Shown: positions 29,812 through 39,210, counted from the stretch's first letter. The stretch is DNA of 64,000 nt from Halorientalis marina (GCF_023028345.1 NZ_CP095487.1:2356001-2420000); one strand, 5' to 3'. A program made the numbers and translations. The notes: a model not told the origin generated them from the letters alone.

Positions 29812-30435
29812 ATGTCGTCAGTAACCGTACTCACGAACCCCGACGGGTTCTTCGACCGCGCGAGCGACGACCCGTCCCTGCTGCCTCCGGCAGGGATCGT
29901 GCTGGTCGTCGCACTCGCTACGGCAGCAGCGTCGTTTCCGATCACACAGGTCATCGCGGAGTCGCTCCCGGCGGAGGCGGGACCGGCGGGGAGCATCGCG
30001 ATGGTCTCGGGCCTCCTCGGTCCGTTCCTCGGCACGTTCCTGTTCTGGGTGATTTACGCGGTGGTGTTCCACGGCATCGCCGTCCTCGCCTTCGGCGGTG
30101 AGGGGTCGCTCAGCAGACTCCTCGCGTACGTCGGCTGGGGACACGTTCCGGCGATCCTCAGCGTCGCCGTCAGCGGCGCCACCAACTACGTCATCGCACA
30201 GAACCTGACGCCGCCGTCGGACCCACAGCAGATGCAGGCGTTCACGCGGAGCCTCCAGAACCAACCGGAGTTCGTGATCGCGAGCCTGGTCGGCCTCGTC
30301 GTGCTGGCCTGGCAGGCGTTCATCTGGACCTTCGCGGTCCGCCACTCGCACGGACTGGACCTCCGCGGTGCGGCGATCACCGTCGCGATTCCGGTCGTTC
30401 TCCAGGCCGGCTGGCAACTGTTCAATCTCCTGTGA
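29812..30435 (+). CDS. Yip1-family membrane protein
   Basis: Membrane protein of 207 residues with five hydrophobic segments, of the Yip1-like family (motif region TNPDGFFDRASDDPSLLPPAG at the start, then conserved RLLAYVGWGHVPAILSVAVS). It begins an operon with a secreted protein, an ABC ATPase and an FtsX-type permease. A TATA-like TTATTTAAG lies at 29660-29668, so the leader would be about 120 nt and no Shine-Dalgarno is evident. A GTG at 29704 in frame is a weaker alternative start. Confidence 0.82.
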   Translation: MSSVTVLTNPDGFFDRASDDPSLLPPAGIVLVVALATAAASFPITQVIAESLPAEAGPAGSIAMVSGLLGPFLGTFLFWVIYAVVFHGIAVLAFGGEGSLSRLLAYVGWGHVPAILSVAVSGATNYVIAQNLTPPSDPQQMQAFTRSLQNQPEFVIASLVGLVVLAWQAFIWTFAVRHSHGLDLRGAAITVAIPVVLQAGWQLFNLL

Positions 30436-30440
30436 TACCA

Positions 30441-31934
30441 ATGCAACGCACGCTCGCAGTCCTCGTCGTCGTCAGTATCGCTCTCTCGTCGCTCCCCGCG
30501 GCCACCGTGGCCGGGGCGCAGGCGAACGAAACCACACAGCAGGCCTCGTCGGTGGCGATCACGAACGTCTCGGTGACGCCCGATGACGTTGCCCCCGGCG
30601 AGAGCGTGACGATCAGGCCGACAGTCAAGAACCTCGAAAGCAGCCAGTCGAACGTCGAAATCAGTTCGGTCTACGTTCGGCGACAGCAGTACGGAGGCCA
30701 AATAGAACTCACGAGGCTCCGTAATCTCGGCGCGCTCAATCCGGGTACGAGCACGACCATCCCCCTGAGCGTCCAGTTCGACGAACCGGGAACGAAGCGG
30801 CTCAGAGTCGTCGCAAACGTGGTGAACGAACAGGAGCAGCGAATACGCGTGACCTACCCGGTGATAATCAGAGTCACCGAAACGCATCCCCAGCTCGACA
30901 TCGACGTGAACGACACCGTCGCGTCCGTCGAGAAACGCGGCACCGTCGAAATCGCCAACGGCCTCGACACCGACGCCCAGAACGTCGCGCTCACATTGTC
31001 GGGGTCAGACGCCCTGACTGTGTTCAATCCGCGGACGGTCACACCGCGGCTGGAGAGCGGCGAGACGACGACCGCGCGGTTCCGCTACGAGGCAGCGAGG
31101 CCCGGCACGTATCGAGTCCGCGCACAGCTCCGGTACAACGTCCCCGGCGGGGAGACACGCCGGACCGAGACGACCGTCCCGGTCCAGGTCGACCCGCTCG
31201 AACGGAACGTCGTCCTCGACGCGACCAGTAACAGCGACGACCCGACCGTCGGCGTGGACGTCCTCAACCGCGGGAACGTCCCGATAGAGAACGTCACCGT
31301 GTTCGGGGAATCGACGAACGCCTCGATCCCACAGCGCTATCTCGGGGAGATACCGGCCCAGTCCTCGGAGTCGGTCCGCCTCAACGCCTCGCTGGACGAG
31401 AGCGTGGCGGACGTGACGATGCGAGCCTCCTACGAGATCGGCGACGAGTCCGGGACCGCCAGCGACGGCGTCAGCCTGACGCAGACTCCCGGCGAGATCG
31501 AGTTGACCGGGCTGACCGTCCAGCCCGAGGGTGGTCGCCTCGCCATCACCGGCAGTGCGAGCAACGTCGGCTTGACGGAGGCCAGTAGCGTCACCGTCCG
31601 CGTCCAGGACACCGAGCGGGTGACGCCCGCTGCACCGCGGGAGTACTTCGCCGGCCGCGTCCCGGCCAGCGACTTCGTCACGTTCGAGGTGTTCGCCCGG
31701 ACCGAGGGGAACGTCTCGGAGATTCCGCTGGAAGTGACCTACCTCGCCGACGGCGAGCGCCACACCCGCACCGTGATGGCCGCGGTCGGTGACGGCGGGC
31801 CGCCGCCGGCCGCCGACCGCGGCCCGAACGGCGGCTCCTCGGGCGGACTGCTCGTCCCTGCCATCGGTGCAGTCGTCGTCATCGGCGTCCTCGGTGCCAT
31901 CGTCTACGGGTGGAGGAACCGTGGTGGTACTTGA
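30441..31934 (+). CDS. Secreted, membrane-anchored CARDB-like protein
   Basis: Protein of 497 residues with a Sec signal peptide (RTLAVLVVVSIALSSLPAAT, cleavage near AGA-QA), repeated beta-rich CARDB/immunoglobulin-like modules (VSVTPDDVAPGESVTIRPTV, IENVTVFGESTNASI and others), several N-x-S/T glycosylation sequons and one C-terminal membrane helix (LLVPAIGAVVVIGVLGAIV). An in-frame GTG at 30432 is possible; ATG 30441 starts the signal peptide properly. It overlaps the ABC ATPase gene by 14 bp, suggesting that it is the periplasm-facing partner of that transporter (inference), in place of a MacA-like adaptor. Confidence 0.82.
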   Translation: MQRTLAVLVVVSIALSSLPAATVAGAQANETTQQASSVAITNVSVTPDDVAPGESVTIRPTVKNLESSQSNVEISSVYVRRQQYGGQIELTRLRNLGALNPGTSTTIPLSVQFDEPGTKRLRVVANVVNEQEQRIRVTYPVIIRVTETHPQLDIDVNDTVASVEKRGTVEIANGLDTDAQNVALTLSGSDALTVFNPRTVTPRLESGETTTARFRYEAARPGTYRVRAQLRYNVPGGETRRTETTVPVQVDPLERNVVLDATSNSDDPTVGVDVLNRGNVPIENVTVFGESTNASIPQRYLGEIPAQSSESVRLNASLDESVADVTMRASYEIGDESGTASDGVSLTQTPGEIELTGLTVQPEGGRLAITGSASNVGLTEASSVTVRVQDTERVTPAAPREYFAGRVPASDFVTFEVFARTEGNVSEIPLEVTYLADGERHTRTVMAAVGDGGPPPAADRGPNGGSSGGLLVPAIGAVVVIGVLGAIVYGWRNRGGT

Positions 31935-32583
31935 GACCCAGGGCGTCGTCAAACGCTACGAGAGCGGCGGGGGAACCCTCACGGCCCTGAAAGGGATCGA
32001 CTTCGCCGTCGAGCCCGGGGACTTCGTCTCCATCATGGGCCCCAGCGGGAGCGGGAAGTCCACCCTGCTGAATATCCTCGGTTTGCTCGACGTGCCCACT
32101 GAGGGGCGGGTCCTGCTCGACGGCGAGGACGTGACCGACCTCTCGGACCGGCGCCGGACCCGCGAGCGCCACCGGACCATCGGCTTCGTCTTCCAGCAGT
32201 TCTACCTCCTGCCGACGCTCTCGGCGGTCGAAAACGTCACCGTCCCGAAGATGTTCGACCGTGACAGCGACACCCGTGCGCGGGCGAAAGACCTCCTGAC
32301 GCGGGTCGGCCTGGGTGACCGGCTGGACCACCGTCCGGACCAACTCAGCGGCGGTCAGAAACAGCGCGTCGCCATCGCCCGCGCGTTGATCAATCAGCCG
32401 CGGGTGGTGCTGGCCGACGAGCCGACGGGGAACCTGGACCGGGACACCGGCCGGAAGATCCTCGACGAGTTCACTCGTATCACGGGAGAGGACGTGGCGG
32501 TCATCGCCGTCACGCACGACGAACTCGTCAACGAGTACGTGGACCGCACCGTGGAACTGGTCGACGGGGTGATGACGAAATGA
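31921..32583 (+). CDS. ABC transporter ATPase (MacB/LolD type)
   Basis: ATP-binding subunit of 220 residues. Walker A GPSGSGKST, signature LSGGQKQR, Walker B VVLADEPTGNLD and switch His in VTHDE are all intact. The GTG at 31921 was chosen because the frame upstream lies within the secreted-protein gene and is not ABC-like. Its stop overlaps the permease start by 4 bp. Members of this type power lipoprotein extraction or peptide/macrolide efflux rather than uptake; the substrate here is unknown. Confidence 0.92.
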   Translation: MVVLETQGVVKRYESGGGTLTALKGIDFAVEPGDFVSIMGPSGSGKSTLLNILGLLDVPTEGRVLLDGEDVTDLSDRRRTRERHRTIGFVFQQFYLLPTLSAVENVTVPKMFDRDSDTRARAKDLLTRVGLGDRLDHRPDQLSGGQKQRVAIARALINQPRVVLADEPTGNLDRDTGRKILDEFTRITGEDVAVIAVTHDELVNEYVDRTVELVDGVMTK

Positions 32584-33707
32584 GCCGCCTGCTGCCGGCG
32601 GTGTTGATGGCTCGGCGGAACCTCACGCGGACGAAGGTGCGGTCGATCCTCGCCGCCCTGGGCATCGTCATCGGCGTCATCGCCATCGCGTCGCTCGGAA
32701 TGCTCGGGACGACCCTGCGCCAGCAGGCCACCCAGAACCTCGGCGACATCGGCAACCAGGTGATCGTCTCACCCGCACAGGAGGCCGACGAGAACCACAT
32801 CACCGACAGACAGCTCCAGGACATCGAACGGACGGCCCGTGGGAAGGAGGTGGTGCCGATGGTCGAGGGGATAGAGGACCTCGAGTTCGGACGGGAGGAG
32901 ACGACCACCCAGGTGTACTACTTCTCGTCGGTCCCGAGCAGTTACACGGCGACCGACGGGGACATCCCGGACCCGCTACGGGGTGGCGCACTCGTCGGCG
33001 CGGACCTGGCCGACCGGATCGACCTCGAACCGGGGAACTCGATCACGGTGAACGGGACCTCCTACCGCGTTCGCGCCACGGTCGAGGGCAGCGGGAGTTT
33101 CTTCAGTCCCATCAACCCCAACAACGCCGTCGTCCTGCCGCGCGGGAACCGCGACGAGATCTCACAGGTCGTGATCACCGCCGACACGGGACCGGAGGCG
33201 AACGCGACCGCGGTCGCGCTCCGCGAGTCGCTCAACGACCGCCGGAGCGAGCAGGTGAACGTCCGCGAACTGTCCGACATCACGGAGGACATCAACGAGT
33301 TCTTCGGGTTCATCAACGCCTTCCTGATCGGGCTGGGGTCGATCTCCCTGCTCGTCGCCGGCGTCAGCATTCTCAACGTCATGCTGATGAGCACGGTCGA
33401 GCGTCGCGAGGAGATCGGCGTCCTCCGGGCCGTCGGCTTCCAGAAACGAGACGTGCTGAAGATCATGTTGACGGAAGCCGCACTGCTGGGACTGGCCGGC
33501 GGCGTTATCGGCGCCGTCCTGGCCGTCGGCGTCGGGATGCTCGTCGCACAGTTCGCGCTCGGGGACCCGACCGCAGTCCTCATCCCCGAGAACATCCAGT
33601 TCGTCGTCCTCGGCGTCGGCTTCGGGCTGGTCACGAGCGTCCTGAGCGGGCTCTATCCGGCCTGGAAGGCGGCGAACGAACACCCCGTGGAGGCACTGCG
33701 AGGGTAA
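32580..33707 (+). CDS. ABC transporter permease (FtsX/MacB family)
   Basis: Permease of 375 residues: one N-terminal helix after the start LMARRNLTRTKVRSILAALG, a large extracellular MacB_PCD-like domain (about 50-235) and three C-terminal helices (LIGLGSISLLVAGVSILNVM onward) with the motif EIGVLRAVGFQKRDVL. It is translationally coupled to the ATPase and ends the four-gene operon. It faces the convergent metE gene across 30 bp. Confidence 0.92.
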   Translation: MSRLLPAVLMARRNLTRTKVRSILAALGIVIGVIAIASLGMLGTTLRQQATQNLGDIGNQVIVSPAQEADENHITDRQLQDIERTARGKEVVPMVEGIEDLEFGREETTTQVYYFSSVPSSYTATDGDIPDPLRGGALVGADLADRIDLEPGNSITVNGTSYRVRATVEGSGSFFSPINPNNAVVLPRGNRDEISQVVITADTGPEANATAVALRESLNDRRSEQVNVRELSDITEDINEFFGFINAFLIGLGSISLLVAGVSILNVMLMSTVERREEIGVLRAVGFQKRDVLKIMLTEAALLGLAGGVIGAVLAVGVGMLVAQFALGDPTAVLIPENIQFVVLGVGFGLVTSVLSGLYPAWKAANEHPVEALRG

Positions 33708-33737
33708 CGGTCGGGAGAAGTCGGACCGCGAATCGGC

Positions 33738-34802
33738 TCAGTCGTCGGCCGGTGCGGCGTGGCCGACGCTGATCTCGCCGGCGTCGAGTTCGGCCTCGAC
33801 CTCGCGGGCGGCCTGCACCATGTTCTCCATCTTGCCATAGGCCACGTCACGGGGCAGAAGCTTCAGGCCGCAGTCGGGCGAGACCGTCAGTCGCTCGGGC
33901 GGGACGATCTCGAAGCCCTTCTTGATGTTCTGCTTGATCTCCGCGACGGACTCGACCTCCGCGACGTGGGCGTCGGTGACGCCCATCGCGAGGTCCTTCG
34001 TGAACTCCGTCTCGGTGAACACGTCGAGCTGTTCGTAGTTGCCGTTACAGAGTTCGAGATCGAACTCGTCGACGGGGTACTCGAGGATTTCGGGGTAGAT
34101 ACGCGAGTAGTCGCCGTAGCAGACGTGCAGGCCGACGCGCACGTCGCTCGGAATCTCGTCGACGATGCGCTCCAGAGCCTCGCCGACGATGGCGTGGTCG
34201 TCCGGCGTCGTCGCCAGCGCGGGCTCGTCGATCTGGATGTACTTCGCGCCGGCGTCGACCAGGTTCTCGATCTCCGCGTTCACGAGGTCCGCGAGGTCGT
34301 AGGCGAGCGCCTCCTCGTCGTCGTAGCACTCGTTGAACGACCAGTTCGCGAGCGTGTAGGGGCCGGTGATTGGCACCTTCACCGGCTTGCCGGCGACGGC
34401 GTCGGTGAACTCGAACTCGTCGACGAGCCACTCCTCGCCGTACTCGACGTCGTCGACGACGGAGGGCTTGTCGAAGTAGTTGTGCCCCCAGACCTTGACG
34501 CGGCCGTTGAACTCGTAGCCGTCGATGAGGTGGGCGAAGTACTCCACCATCTCGTTGCGGCGCATCTCGCCGTCGACGACCACGTCCAGCCCCGAGCGCT
34601 CGTGTTCGTTCGTGATGAGCCGGGCGGCGTCGTCGGCGGCCTCCTGCCAGTCGTCCGCGTCGAAGGAGTGTTCGTCGTCCTCCAGCAGGTCCTGTGCCCG
34701 GTTGAGCCACGTCGGCTTCGGGTACGAACCGACGACGGTCGTCAGCAGGAAGTGGTCGTTGTCGTGTCCCTCGGGTCGGAACTGTTCGCGCGTGTCCGTC
34801 AT
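33738..34802 (-). CDS. metE: Methionine synthase, MetE-type catalytic core
   Basis: B12-independent-type methionine synthase core of 354 residues that methylates homocysteine. All zinc ligands of the MetE core are visible: LHVCYGD (His and Cys), LELCNGN (Glu), and SPDCGLK (Cys). It lacks the long N-terminal MetE domain, as in archaea, where the methyl donor may be a corrinoid or a pterin. The upstream gene (34804-35799) is a related protein without the zinc cysteines, and the start here lies 1 bp after its stop, so they form an operon. Confidence 0.92.
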   Translation of the reverse strand: MTDTREQFRPEGHDNDHFLLTTVVGSYPKPTWLNRAQDLLEDDEHSFDADDWQEAADDAARLITNEHERSGLDVVVDGEMRRNEMVEYFAHLIDGYEFNGRVKVWGHNYFDKPSVVDDVEYGEEWLVDEFEFTDAVAGKPVKVPITGPYTLANWSFNECYDDEEALAYDLADLVNAEIENLVDAGAKYIQIDEPALATTPDDHAIVGEALERIVDEIPSDVRVGLHVCYGDYSRIYPEILEYPVDEFDLELCNGNYEQLDVFTETEFTKDLAMGVTDAHVAEVESVAEIKQNIKKGFEIVPPERLTVSPDCGLKLLPRDVAYGKMENMVQAAREVEAELDAGEISVGHAAPADD

Positions 34803-34803
34803 A

Positions 34804-35799
34804 TCAGGCAGTCACCTCCGCGCCGGCGACCGCGGCGAGCGCGTCGAGTTTCGCCTCGAACTTGTTGACCGGGAGGTAGAACGTCTCGGTGTTGATCGTC
34901 GCGTAGACCGTCTCGAAGTCGGTCGCGGGCACCTGCTCCTGCACCCACTCGACGCGCTCGGACACCGTGGCCGGCTCCTCGACGAGCGTGTTCTGCCCGT
35001 CGACGAGGCCGAGCGCGATATCCGACTTCGTTCCGTACTCGTTGATGTTGTAGAGGTTCTCCTCGTGGTCGCTCACGAAGTCGTAGCCGACGGCGTCCAC
35101 GTCCGCGTCGAGCAGGTGTGCGTGGACCTTCTCCTCCAGGGCGCCCCAGTAGGTGTGGGCGACGACCTCGGCGTCGGTCGCGGTCGCGACGGCGTCGATG
35201 GCTTCGCTCGCCCGCTCGTCCGCGCCGTCGCCCGGCGGGTTCTCGACGAGGGAGGGTTCCAGCAAGAACAGCGTCTCGACCTCGGGGAACTGATCGAGTT
35301 CGCCGACGAGGAACTTGGTGATGGCGTCGAGGAAAGCCGCATCGTCGCCGTAGTGCTCGTCGGTCGCGAGATCGGCGAGCGAGTACGGGCCCGGCAGGAC
35401 CGCCTGCAGGCCGGCGTCGACCTGTTCGGTTGCGGCGTCGAGTTCCGCGCCGATGTCGCCGGTCGGCGAGAGCGCACCGGACACGACCGGCTCGCGATAG
35501 AAGTTGTTGTTGTCGTAGTACCGGACGATCCCGCGCGTCTCGACGGCGTCGGCGACCGCCAGCGGATGAGCGATCATGTCGTCCCAGCGGAGCTGGCCCT
35601 CGACGATCCGGTCGAGGCCGGCCGCCTGCTGGCGCTCGATCACTTCGGAGCGGGCGCGCTCGTAGGCGTCCGTGATCTCGGCGCCCTCGTCACCGCTGAT
35701 GAGGTCGCCTTTCTGGTGTCCCTTCAGGTCCGAGAGTTCCGCCTTCGCCCAGTCGGGCAGGGGGAACAGTCCCGGCGTCGTCGTAACTACCTCTGGCAT
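34804..35799 (-). CDS. MetE-like protein lacking the zinc-binding site
   Basis: Protein of 331 residues with overall MetE-barrel homology (start PGLFPLPDWAKAELSDLKG, then AAGLDRIVEGQLRWDDM and LPGPYSLADLA). The HxC motif is HTYWG, no Glu-Leu-Cys motif is seen, and the last zinc Cys region is INTETFYLP, so the site cannot bind zinc in the usual way. First gene of a two-gene operon with the intact core. It may supply the methyl-donor-binding half or a structural role. An AATATTAAAG box lies upstream on the minus strand. Confidence 0.85.
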   Translation of the reverse strand: MPEVVTTTPGLFPLPDWAKAELSDLKGHQKGDLISGDEGAEITDAYERARSEVIERQQAAGLDRIVEGQLRWDDMIAHPLAVADAVETRGIVRYYDNNNFYREPVVSGALSPTGDIGAELDAATEQVDAGLQAVLPGPYSLADLATDEHYGDDAAFLDAITKFLVGELDQFPEVETLFLLEPSLVENPPGDGADERASEAIDAVATATDAEVVAHTYWGALEEKVHAHLLDADVDAVGYDFVSDHEENLYNINEYGTKSDIALGLVDGQNTLVEEPATVSERVEWVQEQVPATDFETVYATINTETFYLPVNKFEAKLDALAAVAGAEVTA

Positions 35800-35872
35800 T
35801 GTACCACCCTACGAAATGACGTCCTTTAATATTTGCTAATCGGTTTGATGTCCGAGAGTAATCCTTCGGCAC

Positions 35873-36454
35873 TCATCCGGACGGCTCGGGCGTGAGTCGG
35901 AGGACGACGAGCCGCTCGAAGGAGTGTTTCTCCGCGGCGACTTCCGTGGAGCGGAGGCCGCGGTCAGCTGCGGAGTCCGTGACGGCCTCGATTCCCGACA
36001 GCGATGAGACGAGCAGGAGGACGACGCCCCCGGGCGCGAGGACCCGGCCCACGTCGTCGAGGAACGGCTCGATCACGCGCCGGCCGTCCTCGCCGCCGGA
36101 GAGCGCCCGCTCCTGCCAGTCGTCGCCCTCGACCTCGGGCGGCGTCGGCAGGTACGGCGGATTGAACAGGACGGTGTCGAACGTCCCGTCGTGGAACGGG
36201 TCGGTGAGGTCGCCCCTGACGACGGGGAGGCCCTGTCCGCGGGCCTGCCGGCAGGCGTGGGGGTTGATATCGACGCCGACGACGCGGGCCCCTGCCTCGG
36301 CCGCGACGGCGCCGACGAACCCCGACCCGGTCCCGACGTCGAGGACGCGGTCGTCCGCTTCGACGGTGTCCTGCGTGGCCTCGGCGAGGAGTCGCGTGTC
36401 CTCGGCCGGCTGGTACACCTCGTCCTCGTCGCGCCAGTCGGCCAGGTCCGGCAT
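35873..36454 (-). CDS. HemK2/Mtq2-type methyltransferase
   Basis: SAM-dependent methyltransferase of 193 residues with motif I VLDVGTGSGFVGAVAAEAGA and the catalytic NPPYLPTPPE motif used by HemK/Mtq2 enzymes on glutamine of release factors. The short form fits archaeal/eukaryotic Mtq2, which methylates aRF1-type release factor together with Trm112. Its start shares one base with the mscS stop (TGATG), so it ends a long minus-strand operon that begins with rpl21e. Target protein inferred. Confidence 0.88.
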   Translation of the reverse strand: MPDLADWRDEDEVYQPAEDTRLLAEATQDTVEADDRVLDVGTGSGFVGAVAAEAGARVVGVDINPHACRQARGQGLPVVRGDLTDPFHDGTFDTVLFNPPYLPTPPEVEGDDWQERALSGGEDGRRVIEPFLDDVGRVLAPGGVVLLLVSSLSGIEAVTDSAADRGLRSTEVAAEKHSFERLVVLRLTPEPSG

Positions 36455-37698
36455 CAGTTCGCTCCCTCTCGGTCGTCGCTCTCGTCCGTTCCCTCCCCGT
36501 CCGCCCGCGGGCGGTCGGTCCTGTCACCTCTCTCCTCGTCCCCGACCGCCACGGGACCGCCGGCGAGACGGAGGCCGTCCGTCTCCGCCCGTCCCGTGAG
36601 TTCCCGCTGTGGGAAGGGTATCTTGACGCCCTCGGCCTCGAAGGCGTGTTTGATCGCCCGTATCACGGCGGTCTGGGTCTCCCACTTGGCCGGCGCCGAC
36701 GGGTCGCCGATCCAGAAGCGACACTCGAGCAGGACCGCCGAGTCGTCGAACGACTTGCCGACGACGGTCGGCACCGGGTCGTCGAGCAGGTACTCGGTCT
36801 CGCAGTCGACCATCGCCTGCTCGGCGATCTCCGCCGCGCGGGTCACGTCGGCGCCGTAGTCGACACCCACGTCGACCGAGAGCCGCAGTCGGCCCGAGCG
36901 TGATCGGTTGACGATGTTGCTCGAGGAGACCTGGTCGTTCGGGATGACCACGTGCTCGTCGTCCCAGGTCCGCAACTCGGTGTTGAACAGCGTCACGTCG
37001 GTCACGACGCCCTCCTCGCCGTCCACGACGACCCAGTCCCCCACCGCGAACGGGCGCGCGAGCAGGATGACGAAACCGGCGAGGATCGCGCCGACGGTCT
37101 GTCGGGCCGCGAGGCCGACGACCAGCCCGATGGCCCCTGCCCCGACGATGAGATCGCCCGGATCGACGCCCGCCAGCGCCAGCACGAACAGCCCCGCGAC
37201 GACGTAGATGGCGATCTGGAGCAGGTGGTGGATCGCCTCGCGGCGGTGGGCGGTGATCACGTCGTTGTCCGCCCCCTCCAGGAGCCCCTTGCTGACCCGC
37301 GTGAGCGTGTAGGCGATCACCAGCGTCAGGAACGCGACCAGCGCGAGCGCGCCCTGCCGCGGGCCGAGCTGGATGACCTCGAATCGGCCGACGACCTCGT
37401 CGGCCGCCTGCCAGACGACCACCAGAAACCAGCCGGTCAGCCCGGCGGTGATACTGAAGACGACCGCCTGCACCGCCTCCACGTCGTCGTCGGGGACCCG
37501 CTGCTTGAGCCGCGGTCCGGCCGCCTGAACGAACAGCGCCACGAGCACCAGAAGCAAGACCGCGGCCGCGCTGGCAGCAATCTTGGCCGTCGTCGTCGTG
37601 AAGTACTGCTGGAAACCGGTCCCGGCCTGGAGCGGGGCGAACAGCCACGCGACGGGGGTGGCGAGCGGTCCGACCACAGCCGCGAGCGGGCCGGTCAT
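36454..37698 (-). CDS. mscS: MscS-family mechanosensitive channel
   Basis: Small-conductance mechanosensitive channel of 414 residues: about five membrane helices, a pore helix segment VVGLAARQTVGAILAGFVIL and the cytoplasmic beta domain (GDWVVVDGEEGVVTDVTLFN). The tail is a disordered Asp/Arg/Glu-rich stretch. ATG 37698 overlaps the ksgA stop by 4 bp (ATGA) and is preferred to an in-frame GTG at 37719. It would release solutes on hypo-osmotic shock. Confidence 0.92.
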   Translation of the reverse strand: MTGPLAAVVGPLATPVAWLFAPLQAGTGFQQYFTTTTAKIAASAAAVLLLVLVALFVQAAGPRLKQRVPDDDVEAVQAVVFSITAGLTGWFLVVVWQAADEVVGRFEVIQLGPRQGALALVAFLTLVIAYTLTRVSKGLLEGADNDVITAHRREAIHHLLQIAIYVVAGLFVLALAGVDPGDLIVGAGAIGLVVGLAARQTVGAILAGFVILLARPFAVGDWVVVDGEEGVVTDVTLFNTELRTWDDEHVVIPNDQVSSSNIVNRSRSGRLRLSVDVGVDYGADVTRAAEIAEQAMVDCETEYLLDDPVPTVVGKSFDDSAVLLECRFWIGDPSAPAKWETQTAVIRAIKHAFEAEGVKIPFPQRELTGRAETDGLRLAGGPVAVGDEERGDRTDRPRADGEGTDESDDREGAN

Positions 37699-38576
37699 GT
37701 CGGCTCGCCCACCTCCCACGCGAGGCCTGCCAGGTCGGCGAACTCGGCCGGGGAGACTTTGCCCGCACGCCGACCCATGAGTTCGTCGTCGGCGGCCGCG
37801 ACGACGGCATCCGGGTCTTCGAGCCCCGAGATATGCGCGGTGTTCCGCACGGCGTTGCGCATCGTCTTCCGGCGCTGGGTGAAAAGCGCCGTCACGAAGT
37901 CAAGGAAGAAATCTTCGTCGGGCACCTCGTAGTCGGGGTCACGCGGCCGGGTCCGCACGACCGCGCTCTCGACCGCCGGCGGCGGGCTGAACGCGCCTTT
38001 CGGCACCGGTTCGACGACCTCCACGTCGGCGTAGTGCCCCGCCGTCACCGAGAGCCGACCGTACTCGTCGGTCGCGGGGTCGGCCGCCATCCGGTCGGCG
38101 AACTCCCGCTGGAACATCAACACGAGCGGGCGCCCGCGGGGCAACAGCCGGAACGCGATCTCGCTAGAGGCACCGTAGGGCAGGTTCGAGACCGAGAGCG
38201 AGAAATCCGGCAGGGCAACGTCGAGGGCGTCCCCCTCGATCACCGTCAGTCGGTCCGCCGCGATCTCGTCGGCGAACTCCTCGCGGAGGAAGGCGGCCAG
38301 TTCCGGGTCGCGCTCGACGGCGGTGACGTGCTCCGCGACGGCGAGCAGGCGGTCGGTGAGCGCGCCCGTGCCGGCACCGATCTCCAGCACGTGGCTCGTG
38401 TCGGCGCCGACCGCCGTCGCGTACCCGGGGAGTCGGTCGAGCACGCGGTCGTCGACGAGGAAGTGCTGGTCCTGGTCGGTGTCGGCCCGGACGCCGGCCC
38501 GCGAGAGCAGGGCGTCGGGGTCGCGGCTCGCGTCGCTATCGCCCGGCTCGTCTTCGCCCGCGGGTCGGCCAGTCAT
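37695..38576 (-). CDS. ksgA: 16S rRNA adenine dimethyltransferase KsgA
   Basis: KsgA/Dim1 of 293 residues, which dimethylates two adjacent adenines near the 3' end of 16S rRNA. Motif I VLEIGAGTGALTDRLLAVAE and the catalytic NLPYGASSEIAFRLL are intact. An acidic N-terminal extension of about 30 residues precedes the fold. It is the fourth gene of the rpl21e-rpoF-DUF655-ksgA-mscS-hemK2 order, a layout widely kept in archaea. Confidence 0.96.
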   Translation of the reverse strand: MTGRPAGEDEPGDSDASRDPDALLSRAGVRADTDQDQHFLVDDRVLDRLPGYATAVGADTSHVLEIGAGTGALTDRLLAVAEHVTAVERDPELAAFLREEFADEIAADRLTVIEGDALDVALPDFSLSVSNLPYGASSEIAFRLLPRGRPLVLMFQREFADRMAADPATDEYGRLSVTAGHYADVEVVEPVPKGAFSPPPAVESAVVRTRPRDPDYEVPDEDFFLDFVTALFTQRRKTMRNAVRNTAHISGLEDPDAVVAAADDELMGRRAGKVSPAEFADLAGLAWEVGEPT

Positions 38577-38610
38577 GTCCGGTGGTCGGTCGCGGACCGC
38601 TAAAAACGTG

Positions 38611-39210
38611 TCACTCCGCGTCGTCGCGCTCGACGAACGTCCGGTATTTCAGGTCGTCCTCGCGAAGTTCTTCGAGGATGCGCTCGACGAGCACTTCCTT
38701 GGGGTTGTGGAGGCCGCTGACGCGGGATTCGAGATCGGTGAAGCTCTGGAACGGCCGCCGGTCACGCTCGTCGAGGAGGTTGTTGCGGAGTTTCTTGCCG
38801 ATTCCTGGCAGGAGGTTCAGCTGGTGGAGCCGGAGCGTGATGGGCTGGGCCTCGTTGTAGAAGTCGACGAACCGCTTTTCGTTCGAGACGACGATCTCCT
38901 CGACGACGTAGTCGATCTCCGACTGGGCCCCGCTTGGCAGGTCGTCGTAGTCGATGTCGCGAATCCGGATGATCTCCTCGTCGTCCGTGAGGTCGATCCG
39001 GTCGCCGATGGCGATGTCGGAGTCGGTGTCGAGTTCGAGTTCCGCCAGCCGAAATTCCGTTTCGGTCACCACGTAGGCCAGTGGGGACTTCTCGTACTGC
39101 GGACGGTCGTCCTCCGTGCGCCCGTGCGGGAGGAAATCGAGGACAGCCGCCGTCTCCCCGCCGTCGTTCCCGGCGTCACCCTCACCGCCCCCGCTCTCGG
39201 AGTCGCTCAT
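38611..39210 (-). CDS. DUF655 family HhH protein
   Basis: Archaeal DUF655 protein of 199 residues. After an acidic low-complexity N-terminus (about 1-20) comes an OB-like domain and then a helix-hairpin-helix motif (LLPGIGKKLRNNLLDER), so nucleic acid binding is expected. It sits in its usual place between rpoF and ksgA. ATG 39210 is chosen because TTTATG lies about 30 bp upstream; the longer frame from 39237 starts inside that box. Function unknown, probably RNA- or ribosome-related. Confidence 0.9.
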   Translation of the reverse strand: MSDSESGGGEGDAGNDGGETAAVLDFLPHGRTEDDRPQYEKSPLAYVVTETEFRLAELELDTDSDIAIGDRIDLTDDEEIIRIRDIDYDDLPSGAQSEIDYVVEEIVVSNEKRFVDFYNEAQPITLRLHQLNLLPGIGKKLRNNLLDERDRRPFQSFTDLESRVSGLHNPKEVLVERILEELREDDLKYRTFVERDDAE

